From: Halocaridina rubra
Lineage: Eukaryota > Arthropoda > Malacostraca > Decapoda > Atyidae
DNA length: 64,000 bases
Direction of reading: 5' to 3'
Assembly (NCBI GenBank): GCA_037179515.1
Contig: JAXCGZ010017028.1
Span: 93,501-157,500, forward strand
Part shown: piece by piece, positions 33,023 to 44,720 of the stretch
Numbering within the stretch: position 1 is the stretch's first letter
Layout: the number at the start of each line of letters is the position of its first letter
Made by a program: the position numbers and the translations under genes
The notes under the pieces: generated by a model
Databases searched by the model: none
Told to the model about the DNA's origin: nothing
Seen by the model: only the letters and a program-made list of their open reading frames with translations

Positions 33023-33985
33023 AGTAGGTCCTCGTATAATGTTGTTTTGCCGTTACATCTGAGGCCAATAAATAATTAACAATTAATAAATAAATTTTTC
33101 GTCCTACACGGCTGGTGCCATAAAATCAAATTGATCGCGCTGAACAGCTTGTGAGCACGGCGGACGAATACACAGCTAGCAGCACTGCTGTATTAGTAGT
33201 AATCAAGTTAATAGCTTTATTTATTTATTAACTTGTTTATATACTTGGTTAAATTGAAGGATTATATTGACTTCAATAAATAAAAACAAACAAAGCTGTA
33301 AATAAGATTTTATTCGAAAAACACCTAGTTTCTGAAAAACGGCTAGATAGGTTCTCAGAAGTGACGGGTAAATGGAAAATCGCGTGAAAAAACGAGTCAT
33401 ATTCCATAGGAAACAATGATAAAGGGCATAGATACGTTCCACAACCTTACAAAGACACACTATGCCAAAGATATAAGATAAGTAACACATATTTTATAAG
33501 TACATAACAGAGCAGAAAGACCTAGTTATTTATATTAACATGCAAATAGTGTACAGTATAAAAGATATACAGATTTACTGTGCAGTAAACAAATTAATGC
33601 ACTCAATTATGCGGTGGGCAACAGGCATACACTGGAACGTGCATGGTGGCCAGTGTTGACAGATAAAGCGGATGTGTTTATTTCAAATGTATGGTACATT
33701 TTAGGATATACACCTTGTTCCTTTTTTTGCGTGATTCTTTTATCCACGAAATTGCAATAACGCCCCTAAATAATAATAGTAAAAAAATTCGAATTTCGCG
33801 AATAAAGCCCACCAAATTTTTTTTATTTTTTGTTTATTTCAGTAAATAAGTGCCCGCAGACGCTTTGCCTGCCATGCTGCCATCAGTGTGCCATTACCCA
33901 GCATAGTGAGTGAATATATTTAGTGTTCTGTGTTTGTTTGTATTTTCAGTTCTTTTATATTTTAAAGATTATATATTGTACTATC

Positions 33986-35690
33986 ATGGCCAGTAAAAAC
34001 CTAGGAAAAGTCTGTCTAAGTGCTTCTACTCCTAAAAGAGGCAGAAAGGCAATAGTTCTTGAAATAAAATTGCAATATTTGGGCCGTTATGAGAGTAGTG
34101 AGAATCAGGTCCCCATTAATCCGGCAAAGCATTACAGTGAATATTACGGTTTGTGTTTTCCATTCTTTTATATTTTAAAGATTATATATTGTACTATCAT
34201 GGCCACTAATTGCCCAGGAAAAGACTGTATAAGTGCTTGTACTCCCATATAAGGCAAAACGGCAATAATTCTTGAAATAAAATTGCAAGGGTTGAGCTGT
34301 CATGAGAGTGGAGAGAGTACGGTCGCCACTGAACAGGCGTTGCATCTCAGTGAATGTATGTACGTACACACTATCCGTGAAAATGAGGAAAAAGAAAAAG
34401 TGCAAAAACTGGTATTAGTTTAACTTCAGCTAAATCTTCATATGCTTGATCGGATACTATGGGAAAAATGGAAAAAATGGTAAGTAAGAAGTTTTCATAT
34501 TGTTGATCGGATAATTTGGAAAAAATGGGAAAAATGGTAAGTGTACGACACTGCTTCCACGAGTACAAGCTTAGTTTACCCTAGATCTGGACAATAATTT
34601 CCCTAAATCCATATTGAGTATCCTAAAAGTAATGAAATTCATCATTATTATAATTATTATTATTATTATCATTACATTATGATTATTATTATATACTCAA
34701 CGTAGATATCACATCATCATTCTCTGATTACCCTAAATTAGGGTATCCACTGTGGGTGGATATATTTATAACTGTTTGTGTTTTCCGTTCTTTTATATTT
34801 TAAAGATTATATACTGTACTATCATGGCCACTAAATGCTCAGGAAAAGACTGTGTAAGTGCTTGTACTCCCATATAAGGCCGATAGGCAATAATTCTTGA
34901 AATAAAATTGCAAGGGATTGAGCCGTCATGAGAGTGGTGAGAGAGCGGTCGCCATAGAACAGGCGTTGCATCTCAGTGAATGTATTTAAGTACACACTAT
35001 CCGTGAAAATGAGGAAAAAATAAAAGTGTAAAAACTGGTTTTAGCTTAACTTCGGCTAAATCTTCATATTCCTGATCGGATATTCTGGGGAAAATGGAGA
35101 AAATGGTATGTAAGAAGTTTTCATATTGTTGATCGGCTATTCTGGAGAAAATGGGAAAAATGGTAAGTGTGCAACACTGCTTCTACAAGTACAAGCTTAG
35201 TTTACCCTAGATCTGGACAAAAATTTCCCTAAATCCATATTGAGTACCCTAAACGTGATGAAATTCTTCATTATTATAATTATTATAATTATTATTATTA
35301 TCATTATATTATGATTATTATTATATACTCAATGTAGATATCACATTATCATTCTCTGATTACCCTAAATTAGGGTATTTTATCCACTGTGCGTGGATAT
35401 ATTTATAACTGTTTGTGTTTTCCGTTCCTTTATATTTTAAAGATTATATATCGTACTATCATGGTCACTAAATGCCCAGGTAAAGACTGTATAAGTGCTT
35501 CTACTCCCATATAAGGCAGAAAGGCAATAATTCTTGAAATAAAATTGCAAAGGTTGAGCCGTCATGAGAGTGGTGAGAGTACGGTCGCCATTGAACAGGC
35601 GTTGCATCTCAGTGAATGTATGTACGTACACACTATCCGTGAAAATGAGGAAAAAATAAAAGTGCAAAAGCTGATTTTAGTTTAACTGTG
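33986..35690 (+). pseudogene. Tandem psq-type HTH modules of a Tigger transposase
   Basis: Four starts (33986, 34199, 34824, 35461) each open MASK/MATK-like frames such as MASKNLGKVCLSASTPKRGR. The first three or four continue in broken form through a psq-type helix-turn-helix: KAIVLEIKLQYLGRYESSEN in one, and after a stop EIKLQGLSCHESGESTVA then SECMYVHTIRENEEK in another. The last three modules recur at roughly 625-640 bp with AT-rich spacers (TACCCTAAATTAGGGTA and ATT tracts). Catalytic domains are absent. This is an N-terminal exon amplified in tandem and now decayed. The DNA-binding role is inferred from family resemblance. Confidence 0.7.
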
Positions 35691-35892
35691 GCTAAGTCTT
35701 CATTTTCTTGATCGGATATTATGGGGAAAATGGAAAAAATGGTAAGTAAGAAGTTTTCATATTGTCGATCGGATATTCTCGAGAAATGGGAAAAATGGTA
35801 AGTGTACGACACTGCTTACATGAGTACAAGCTTAGTTTACCCTAAATCTGGACAAAAATTTCTCTAAACACATATTGAGTACCCTAAACGTA

Positions 35893-35980
35893 AGATTACA
35901 TCTGCCAAAACAAGTCCTTCGTAAGAAGGCAACCGTCCTAGCCCTAAGTAGAAAAAGGGAATTCGTGACGTAAAACCGAA
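35893..35980 (+). repeat. ~70-bp dispersed module (copy 3)
   Basis: TCGTAAGAAGGCAACCGTCC then GGGAATTCGTGACGTAAAAC. It replaces the ATT-rich segment found at the same place in the two preceding tandem modules (34635-34700, 35265-35330). Confidence 0.65.
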
Positions 35981-36171
35981 TCCATCCATACTCAACGTAG
36001 ATATCACTCATCATCATTCTCTGATTACCCTATATTAGGGTTTTTATCCACTGTGTGTGGATATATTTATAACTTTGTGTTTTCAGTTCTTTGCGTGGAT
36101 ATATCTATAACTGTTTGCGTTTTCAGTTCTTTTAAATTTTACATATAACTGTACACCTGTACTATAATATC

Positions 36172-36411
36172 ATGGCTAGCTGCATAATGAAAAAATTTAG
36201 TTTTCTAGTCTTGCTTTTGTTAATTGTTTCTGACGTTTGGCAGATAGAGGCTCATTCTCCTCTTCTAATACCGGATTATACCGCTTATGTCAAGTCCTCA
36301 CTGCCACCTCATGCATCCCATACCTGTTGGTCACCATATAATAGAGTGAGTAGAATGTGTGATATCTTTTTATATAAAGTGAGTAGAATGTGTTTTTCTT
36401 TTGTACAGTAA
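36172..36411 (+). other. Hydrophobic mini-frame in TgF-5 (uncertain coding)
   Basis: A 79-codon frame MASCIMKKFSFLVLLLLIVS then DVWQIEAHSP has the shape of a signal peptide. However, the hydrophobic part is encoded by a T-rich run ending TTTGGCAG-ATAGAGG, which looks like a splice acceptor present in all TgF copies. The TgF-7 copy at 62795 has a stop after VW. Function unassigned, and I lean towards non-coding. Confidence 0.3.
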
Positions 36412-37284
36412 TTCAGGCATTGCATAATGAAAAAAATTTAGTTTTCTATTCTTGCTTTTGTTAATCGTTTCTTACGTTTGGCAGATAGGGGTTCTTTCTC
36501 CTCTTCTTAAACAGCTGACGTCACGTGCTCACAGCCACTATGCTTGTCCCATGCCTGTTGCTCACCGTATAATAGAGTGAGTAGAATGTCATCCTTTTCT
36601 TTTCTTTTTTACAGTAATTCAGGCGTTGCATAATGATATTTTTTTTAGTTTTTTAGTCTTGCTAACGTGTTTTACATTTAGGCATTGCATAATTAATTTT
36701 TTTTTTTCGTTTTTTAGTCTTGCTTTGGTTATTTATAATTTTTATTTTATCTTTGTTTACATTTGCAGATAGAGGTTCGCTCTCCTGCATCCCCCTCCTC
36801 TTCTACCGCTTAAGTTATGTGCTCACCGCCACCATGCACGTCCCAGTGTACTGTATGACTGTTGCCCACCACATAATATAGTGCAGTACAGTATGTTAAT
36901 TTCTTGCTGTACAGTAAATCTGAATATCTTTTGTATACAATTAAATAGATATACAGTACAGGGCTTTCTGCTTTGTTATGTAGTTGTAAAATATGTTTTT
37001 ACTTATCTTATATCTTTGGCATAGTGTGTCTATGTAAGGTTTGGAACGTATCTATGCCCTTTATCATTGTTTCCTATGGAAAATTAATCGTTTTTTTCAT
37101 TTACCCGACACTTCTGAGAACCTATCTTCACGTTATTCTAAGAACAAGGTGTGTAGTAATTACAAGATGGTAGTACTGTAATTTAAACAAAAATGTACTT
37201 CATCTTTAAAGTACTTGATTACATGTATAATTTTCATATTTATCATATCTCTCATTCATCTATTCTGGCAACACTGAAGGTGGC

Positions 37285-37800
37285 AGTGAGGACGAGGATG
37301 CAAACGATTTGCTGCCTCCGTATCAGCTGATGCACCCTCGCACACTATCTCCTTGACGATATTATATCGAAAGTTTGTTTGCAGTTTGTTCTTAATGCTT
37401 TTTTTTCCATTATCTTCATAATATCCGATCGCATTAAGCGGTACAAGAGGAGGGGGCTGCGGGAGAACGAACCTCTATCGGCAAACGTTTTTTCACACTT
37501 CCGTATCAGCTGATGCACCCTCGCACGCTATTTTCCTGACGATACTATATTGAAAATTTGTTTGCTGTTTGTTCTTAATGCTTTTTTTCAATTTTCTTCT
37601 TAATATTTGATAGCATTAAGCAGTAGAAGAGGAGGAGGAGGAGGGAGAATGAACCTCTATCGGCAAACGTTTTGCTACTTCCATATCAGCTGATGCACCC
37701 TTGCACGCTATTTCCCTGACAATATTATATTGAAATATGTTTGCTGTTTGTTCTTAATGCTTTTTTTCACTTTTCTATATAATATCTGATCACATTAAGA
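37285..37800. repeat. 180-bp tandem units in TgF-4
   Basis: About three units with TATCAGCTGATGCACCCTCG, TTGCTGTTTGTTCTTAATGC and GGTAGAAGAGGAGGAGGA. Homologous to 16630-17460. Confidence 0.85.
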
Positions 37801-38276
37801 GGTAGAAGAGGAGGAGGATGGTGGAAAAGTGCCTCCGAGGTAGTCGATATTTTACTTAAATGAAAAAGAAATTTAGAATGTTTTTGCATGGGCGTTATTC
37901 GCGAATATCGTATTTTTTTACTATTATATTTTAGGGGCATTATTGCAATTTTGCTGAAAAAAAAAATGCAGAAGAAACAAACAAGGTGTACACACAAATA
38001 CACAGCTGTATTTGTATTTATCGAGTTAATGGCTTTATTTATTTGATTGTTTATATGTTTTGTTATACTGAAGGATTATATTGAATTTAAAAAAAAAAAA
38101 CATAACAGTAAATGCGATTTTATTTGTAATAGTTTGTTGAGAGTAGTTTAAGAATACAGTGTCGCACGGCATTAGAAAAGGAAGAAGAACCACCTCTCAG
38201 TATATTCCCGCCCGCCACATTGTGCCTAGTGCTTTCGTATGCTCTCTTGTTGTGTTCACTCGTTACTGATATTACT

Positions 38277-39950
38277 ATGCCTCCCAAGCGTGTTAGTGAT
38301 AATTCTGATGGCAATGCCACTAAGAAAAGAAAAGCCATCACCATGGAAATCAAAACTCAAGTGGTACACAGTGCTGAAAAGCGAAAATATTCTACGAACA
38401 TTGGCTGCAATCTCGGACCAGCCTGTACAACCGTGGCCACAATCATCAAAGACAAAAATCACATCCCACACCAAATGAAAGGTTCGACTCCTATGAAGTC
38501 CACTGTGATCACAAGGCAGTGTAGTCGCCTTATGATCGAGATGTAGAGATTGCTTGTGCTTTGGCTTAAAGACCAATATCAACGGCATATCCCAGTAAGC
38601 CTTATGTTAATACAGGAAAAGGCTAAAATATTGTTCGAAGATTTTAAGAGAGAAGAGGGGGAAGGCAGTGCAGGCAAGGAGTTTGTTGCTAGTAGAGGGT
38701 GCTTTAATTGTTTTAAAGCTCATGCTAATTTGCATAATATAAGAGTGTAAGGGGAAGCAGCTAATGGATATTAGGAAGCAGCAAAAATGTTTCCTATTGT
38801 TTTAGCTGAGATAATAAGGGAGGAGGGATTATCGTGTCAAACAGGTATTCAACGTGGATAAAACTGGCTTATTTTGGAAGCGTATGCCTAATCATACGTA
38901 CATCGCCAAGGAGGAGAAGACAGCACTAGGTCATAAAGTCAGCAAGGAGAGGCTGACTTTGCTTTTGGGGGCTAATGCTGCTGGAGACTTTAAGCTGAAG
39001 CCCTTGTTGGTTTATTTGGCAGAAAACTCAAAGTCATCTAGAAGGGTCAACTGCCAGTCATCTGGAAGTCAAACAAGAAGGCTTGGATAACCCTTCAAAT
39101 ATTTGACGAAATGTTCAGCAACCATTTTATTTCAGAAACGGAGAGGCACTGTACATCTAAGGGTCTGCCCTTTAAGGTGTTGCTAATCTTGGACAATGCC
39201 CCTGAACCCCCTACCCATTTGGAAGACTTTCATCCTAATGTAAAGGTGGTTTATCTTCCACCTAATACCACTTCCCTGTTACAGCCAATTGATCAGGGGG
39301 TTATTGCCTCTTTCAAGGCCTACTACCTCCGAAGATTTGCTATGGCTTTCAGGGAAACAGAAGGACAAGAACCTGACACTCAGAGACTTTTGGAAGTCGT
39401 ACAATATTCTTTATGCTGTGAAAAATATTGCTGATGCTTGGGAGGAAGTGATGCAAACCAACTTGAATGGGGCATGGAGAGAAGCATGTCCCTGTTTTGT
39501 GAATAACTTCCGAGGTTTAGAGGAGACAGATGAGGCTGTAACCAAGAACATTGTTGTCATGATTGAGGAGCTCGAGGTGGAGGTAGAGGCTGATGATGTA
39601 AAAGAGTTCCTGGAATGTCATGATGAGGAATTATCTACTGAGGACCTCATTCAATTGGAGAAGCAAATGACTGAAGAGGAGGAAAAACTACCAAGCCAAG
39701 AGAAAATAGATCCACAACCAAGAAATTGGAAGAATCGTTTAACTTGGCAGAGGAATTGTTGGCAAAGCTTGAGGCTCAGGACCTCAACGTTGTCAGGTAC
39801 AACAAGGTCGAGAGGGATCAATGATGCCCTGCGGTGTTACAAGGAAATATATAACGAGAAGAAGAGGGCATTCTTCCAGACTTGCCTTGACCAATTCTTC
39901 CTGTACCCTCTACCTCAATACACTCATCTGCCCTAGTACCTCCATTATGT
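38277..39950 (+). pseudogene. TgE-3 Tigger transposase pseudogene
   Basis: The ATG at 38277 starts MPPKRVSDNSDGNATKKRKA, a basic leader, then a psq-type HTH (ITMEIKTQVVHSAEKRKYST, then CTTVATIIKDKNHI). A stop at 38544-38546 and frameshifts follow. The CENP-B-type region is at 38550-38750. The first catalytic Asp motif FNVDKTGLFWKRMPNHTYI is near 38850. An open stretch gives LLLGANAAGDFKLKPLLVY. The second motif VLLILDNAPEPP (usual GH replaced by EP) and the third motif LLQPIDQGVIASFKAYYLRR lie in the frame at 39111-39434. Frame changes lead to the acidic C-terminus (EELEVEVEADDVKEFLECHD) and KEIYNEKKRAFFQTC. All three aspartates persist, but at least four frame breaks disable it. Confidence 0.85.
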
Positions 39951-40344
39951 TCTTTTGCCTCTCCAGACTCACTTGCCCCAGTCCCCTCAGCACCTGCCTC
40001 ACCAGCTTCCACCTCCCAAAAAGCCAGTCTTTCCCTCCCTTGCAAAGCCCCATCTAGAGTGCAAGCCAACCACACCTGTAAGTTAAGCTATAATGCGCTG
40101 TACTGTAGTGCAATTTTACTACTGATACATTTAAAGGTAAGCAATACTATCAACTTTAGTTTAATATTTTTTTTATCATAGATTAAGAACACAGATTTTT
40201 TTCCAATGTTTTAAATAATGTATTTCTATCATAAGTTGGGGGACCAAGGTTCGAATTTAGGTGTGTTCCGACTTACGTCAAAATCCGACTAAATTCAGCT
40301 GTCAGGAACGGAACCCTGACGTTAAACGAGAACCCCTGTTTATA

Positions 40345-41559
40345 CACATTGTTTGCTTTTTACACGTTTTTATCATCCACGAAATTGGAATAATGCACCT
40401 AAAAAATAATAGTAAAAATATACAAAATTCACGAATAACGCCCATGCTAAAAAATTTGACAAAAAAATTTGCACTTTAGTAAATAATCGACCGCCTTGGA
40501 GGCACTTTTCCGCCATGCTCCTACTCTTCTACGCTTAATGCGATTGGATATTATGAAGATAATGGAAAAAAAAGCATTAAGAACAAACAGCAAACAAACT
40601 TTCGATATAATATTGTCAGGGAAATAGCGTGCGAGGGTGCATCAGCTGATACAGAAGCAGCAATACGTTTGAGGTCAGAGGTTCGTTCTCCTGCATCCTC
40701 CTCCTCTTCTACCGCTTAATGCGATCGAATATTATGAAGAGAATTGAAAAAAAGCATTAAGAACAAACAGCAAACAAACTTCCGATATAATATCGTCAGG
40801 AAAATAGCATGCGAGGGTGCATCAGCTGATACAGAAGCGGCAAAACGTTTGCAGATAGAGATTTGTTCTCCCTCATCCTTCTCCTCTTCTATCACTTAAT
40901 GCAATCGAATATTATGAAGATAATTGAAAAAAAGCATTAAGAACAAACAACAAACAAACTTTTGATATAATATCGTCAGGGAAATAGTTTTCGAGGGTGC
41001 ATCAGCTGATACGGAAGTGGCAAAACATTTGCAGATAGAGGTTCGTTCTCCCGCATCCTCCTTCTCTTCTAACGCTTTATTCAATCGAATATTATGAAGA
41101 GAATTGAAAAAAAGCATAAAGAACAAACAGCACACAAACTTGTGATATAATATCGTCAGGGAAATAGCATGCGAGGGTGCAGCAGCTGATATGGAGGCGG
41201 CAAAACGTTTTCATCTTCGTGCTCACTGTCACCATGCACGTCCCACTGTATGCCTGTTACCCACTGCATAATAGAGTGCATTAATTTTTTTACTGCACAG
41301 TAAATCTGTATATCTTTTATACTGTACACTATTTGCATGTTAATATAAATAACTACATGTCTTTCTGCTTTGTTATGCACTTATGAAATATGTATTACTT
41401 ATCTTATATCTTTGGTATAGTGTGTCTATATACGGTTGTGGAACGTATCTATGCCCATTATCATTGTTTCTTATGAAAAATGCCTCGCTAAATTACACAA
41501 AAATTACAATACGCGGCACTTCTGAGAACCTATCTTCGCGTTACTCTAAGAACTGGGTG
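40345..41559 (+). mobile_element. TgF-6: TgF element with 180-bp array
   Basis: The left end CACATTGTTTGCTTTTTACA and right end ...TTACTCTAAGAACTGGGTG lie directly against TgE-3, with only TTTATA between. The middle (40490-41210) holds four 180-bp units in inverse orientation. The 3' part has the landmarks TGTGGAACGTATCTATGCCC and CACTTCTGAGAACC. No transposase. Confidence 0.85.
40490..41210. repeat. 180-bp tandem array in TgF-6
   Basis: CATCCTCCTCCTCTTCTACC-type segments recur at about 40520, 40700, 40880 and 41060. Each unit ends GATAGAGGTTCGTTCTCC, which links it to the TgF 3' landmark. Confidence 0.9.
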
Positions 41560-41588
41560 TATATATACAGTATATATATACATATATA

Positions 41589-42676
41589 CAGTAATCCCTT
41601 GCCATATCGTGATAGTGATACACCTACCGCAAATTCAGTGCATCGCGCATTTTTTTGGTGAGCATATGCATTTTATATCTCAGATTTTCTGGGTATGTCA
41701 CGGGAATCCTCGATATGTGGAAATATTAAAATTTCCAGTATTTTCATTATTTTGTTGATAAAAAAAAATATTTCCTAGCCTAAGAACAATAAAACAGTAA
41801 AAAAATAGTAAAAAACATAAATTTAAACATGTAACTCTGCACCAAATAAAATACGATACCGGTATTGGCGTTTCGGAAAACACAAAGGGTAGCACCTGCA
41901 TGAGATAGTACATATTAAAATTTCCAGTATTTTCATTATTTTGTTGATAAAAAAAAGTATTTCCATGCCTAAGAATAATAAAACAGTAAAAAATAGTAAA
42001 AAAAAACATAAATTTAAACATGTAACTCACCGTATTGCATCATATAAAATATGATACCGGTATCGGCGCTTCGGAAAACGCAAAGGGTCGCACCTACGTG
42101 AGATAGTACATATTAAAATTTCCAGTATTTTCATTATTTTGTTGATAAAAAAAGTATATCCTAGCCTAAGAATAATAAACCAGTAAAAAATAGTATAAAA
42201 CATAAATTTAAATATGTAACTCACAGTATTACGCCACATAAAATACGATACTGATATCGGCGTCTTGGAAAACAAAAAGGGTCGCACCTATGTAAGATAG
42301 TACACGGGATGGTATTGGCTGATGGGTGGGAGACGACGAATCACAGAATTGTGTTCTGTATACTGGGGTCTGATTGACTTATTGATTGAAGCTTGATTCT
42401 CCCAGTATCTTCCATTGTCTCCCCTCACCAATTCAGTTACTCACGTGTGCGGATTTCTCACTGTGCCTCTTAATACGTTGTGCCTGTGTTTTTTAAGAAA
42501 CTTTTGATTGTGTATTTCAACCCCTGCAATGCCGTCCAAGCATCCTACATCTTCTAAGGCTTCTGGTAGTGAGCCTAAGTGGCAAAGGAGGATGTTGACT
42601 AAAGCAGACACAGTAAAACTGTTAGATATGCTGTTATTAATAAAGTAAAGGGTGAGTTGTAAACGAGGGATCACTG
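41589..42676 (+). mobile_element. TgA-8: short deletion derivative
   Basis: Ends CAGTAATCCCTTGCCATATC and ...AACGAGGGATCACTG. About three 5' repeats (41735-42300, with TTCGGAAAACGCAAAGGGTC) precede a transposase start at 42530 (MPSKHPTSSKASGSEPKWQR then RMLTKADTVKLLDML). That frame is joined after about 37 codons to 3' sequence GTTATTAATAAAGTAAAGGG. Confidence 0.8.
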
Positions 42677-42689
42677 TATTGCCAAATAA

Positions 42690-43420
42690 TTTGCCATGTT
42701 CAATATCAGGTAATTTTACCTACTGTATGATTTCCACATGAACAAATAAACCTTTATAGCCACAAAAAAAACTTTTGCAATCAAAGCATTTATAAGTATA
42801 ATCTAATGAATTGCGATCCGAGTGTCTTTTCATGTGTACTTTCATGTTTGCGCCAGATATATGCCTTTTGCCACATATATCACATATAAATCGCTTATCA
42901 TTTTAATGTACGGCACGAGTGTGGGACGTTAAGTGTTTACTTGTCTTAAAGGCTTTGCTGCAATATTTACATTTGAAGCTTCTGTCAGTGCTGTGGCTAC
43001 TCTCGTGATCCTCGTACAATAATCTATGATTAAAAGCCTTTTTGCAGAGTTTACCCACGTAGCAGGCCCCTTTTTGTGTAAAGCAATATGATTATTATAG
43101 CCTTGTTTAGACTTTAGAAATTTTCCACAAACATTTCAAAAAAATTGGCAAATGTCAGAGTGAACTCTCATGTGCCGTTTGAGATGATACAGTTTCTGGC
43201 CTTCGTAATCACATTCGTGCGATTTGTCATGCTTGAACATACGAAGGATGTTCAAGCTAATTTTCTCCGAGAAAGTTGCATGACAGTCCTTGCACTGGTA
43301 GATTATTGAAGGATAGAAAGCAGAAAACGAGGGGGATACTTCTTTGTGATCTTGCAAATTATGCATTTGATAATAAGTTTCATTCTTAAATATTTATTGA
43401 CAAATATAACCCATATATCT
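42690..43420 (-). pseudogene. C2H2 zinc-finger pseudogene, paralogue of 12575-13482
   Basis: The minus strand carries recognisable finger pieces in changing frames: YQCKDCHATFSEKISLNILR, CDYEGQKLYHLKRHMRVH, VCGKFLKSKQGYNNHIALH, FKCKYCSKAFKTSKHLTSH, then TRAVH-stop-NDKRFICDICGKRHISG and ANMKVHMKRH, and lastly YKCFDCKSFFCGYKGLFVH. The TRAVH..DKRFIC stretch aligns with TRAVHQQDKRFICNVCGSC of the intact gene. Finger order is parallel. Several in-frame stops and at least two frameshifts, plus loss of His or Cys in some fingers, mark it as decayed. A non-collinear spliced gene is unlikely because the stops fall inside fingers. Confidence 0.8.
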
Positions 43421-43778
<358 letters not shown>

Positions 43779-43894
43779 CAGGTATACCTCACCCAATGTC
43801 GTTAATTGGTTCCTGGAGAGACGACTTAAGTCGAGAAACGACTTAAATCGAATTAGCTTGTCTCTAGGCTAGCCTAGATATACAGATTTACTGT

Positions 43895-44234
43895 AGTAGT
43901 AGTATAGTTGGGTGGGATATGCCTTTTGCAATGGCTCCCAAGTCTTGGTTTTGCTTTGCTGAATTGTTTGTGCGGTTTTTATTATTTGATTTCTTTCTCT
44001 AAGAATTCTTTTTATAAATTTTTTTCTTTCTTTGACATCTTTTTCACTACAATATCTAAATAACAATATGTTAGCAATTATTTCAATTTTCTTTTCTATA
44101 TATGGTTGTGCTAAAAAAAACTATATTCTGTTCTTATTTGTTCATATGCTTCACAAAATAGTAGGAAATGTTCTAAGCTCTCTTCACATTGTTTACACGT
44201 TGGGCAGGTAGTATCTTTATTTTTAAATCTATGT
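43895..44234 (-). mobile_element. LINE 3' end (C-terminal zinc knuckle), minus
   Basis: The minus strand encodes CPTCKQCEESLEHFLLFCEA then YEQIRTEYS, a CCHC-like C-terminal domain typical of LINE ORF2 proteins. A frameshifted basic tail (KDVKERKKFIKRILRERNQI) and a (TAC)n-like 3' end follow. The flanks TTTACTGT and ACAGTAAAC are contiguous in the paralogous site at 33573-33590. Confidence 0.75.
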
Positions 44235-44302
44235 ACAGTAAACAATTAATGAACTCTATTATGCCACTGGCAACAGGCTTAGCATGGGAAGTGCATGGTG
44301 GC

Positions 44303-44499
44303 CAGTGTTGCCAGATAAAGCAGATGTTTTTATTTTCAAATGTATGGTACATTTTAAGATATATATTAATTACAAGATGGTAGTACTGTAATGTACATAA
44401 ATATGTACTTCATCTTTAAGATACTTGAAATAACTTACCAGCTTACATGTACGTTTTTATATTTAGCAATTCTCTCATTTATGTATTCTGGCAACACTG
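44303..44499. mobile_element. hAT-type MITE, intact copy
   Basis: 197 bp with ends CAGTGTTGCCAGATAAAG and TATTCTGGCAACACTG. The flanking 8-bp duplication ATGGTGGC is perfect (44295-44302 and 44500-44507). No coding capacity. Confidence 0.9.
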
Positions 44500-44720
44500 A
44501 TGGTGGCAGAGAGGAAGAGGATGCATACGTTTAGTCACACTTCCGTATCAGCTGATGCACCCTCACACGCTATTTCCCTGACGATATTATATTAATAATA
44601 TCTTTGCTGTTTGTTCTTAATGCTTTTATTCAATTTTCTTCATAATATCCGATTGCATTAAGCGGTAGAAGAGGAGTAGGATGCGGGAGAACGAACCTCT
44701 ATTGGCAAACGTTTTGCTAC

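Larger units (their letters stand above)
33711..37151 (+). mobile_element. TgF-5: inner TgF element with tandem HTH modules
   Basis: Begins CACCTTGTTCC and ends AGAACAAGGTG. The left junction is TTTAGGATA-TA, the right TG-TAGTAATTAC. The empty site at 44359-44373 reads AAGATATATATTAATTAC, giving a TA target duplication with one side mutated. Inside are four partial HTH-coding modules (33986, 34199, 34824, 35461), a 70-bp module copy (35893-35980), two modules around a hydrophobic mini-frame (36172 and 36421) and the standard TgF 3' end (36620-37151). Confidence 0.9.
33651..37276. mobile_element. hAT-type MITE split by TgF-5
   Basis: Ends CAGTGTTGACAGATAAAG (33651) and TTCTGGCAACACTG (37276). 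The 8-bp flanks ATGGTGGC (33643-33650) and AAGGTGGC (37277-37284) differ at one base. The intact sister copy at 44303-44499 shows the unsplit form. MITE-only length is about 183 bp. Eight-base duplications and CAGTGTTGCCA ends are characteristic of hAT elements. Confidence 0.85.
33322..37988 (-). mobile_element. TgF-4: outer TgF element, minus orientation
   Basis: The left end CACCTAGTTTCTGAAAAACG and right end ...AACAAACAAGGTG are TgF ends in inverse order. The interior carries the 3' TgF landmarks (33385-33610, inverse of GGAACGTATCTATGCCC), a hAT MITE split by TgF-5, and three 180-bp units (37285-37800). Without TgF-5 it is about 1.2 kb, like TgF-6. Confidence 0.75.
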
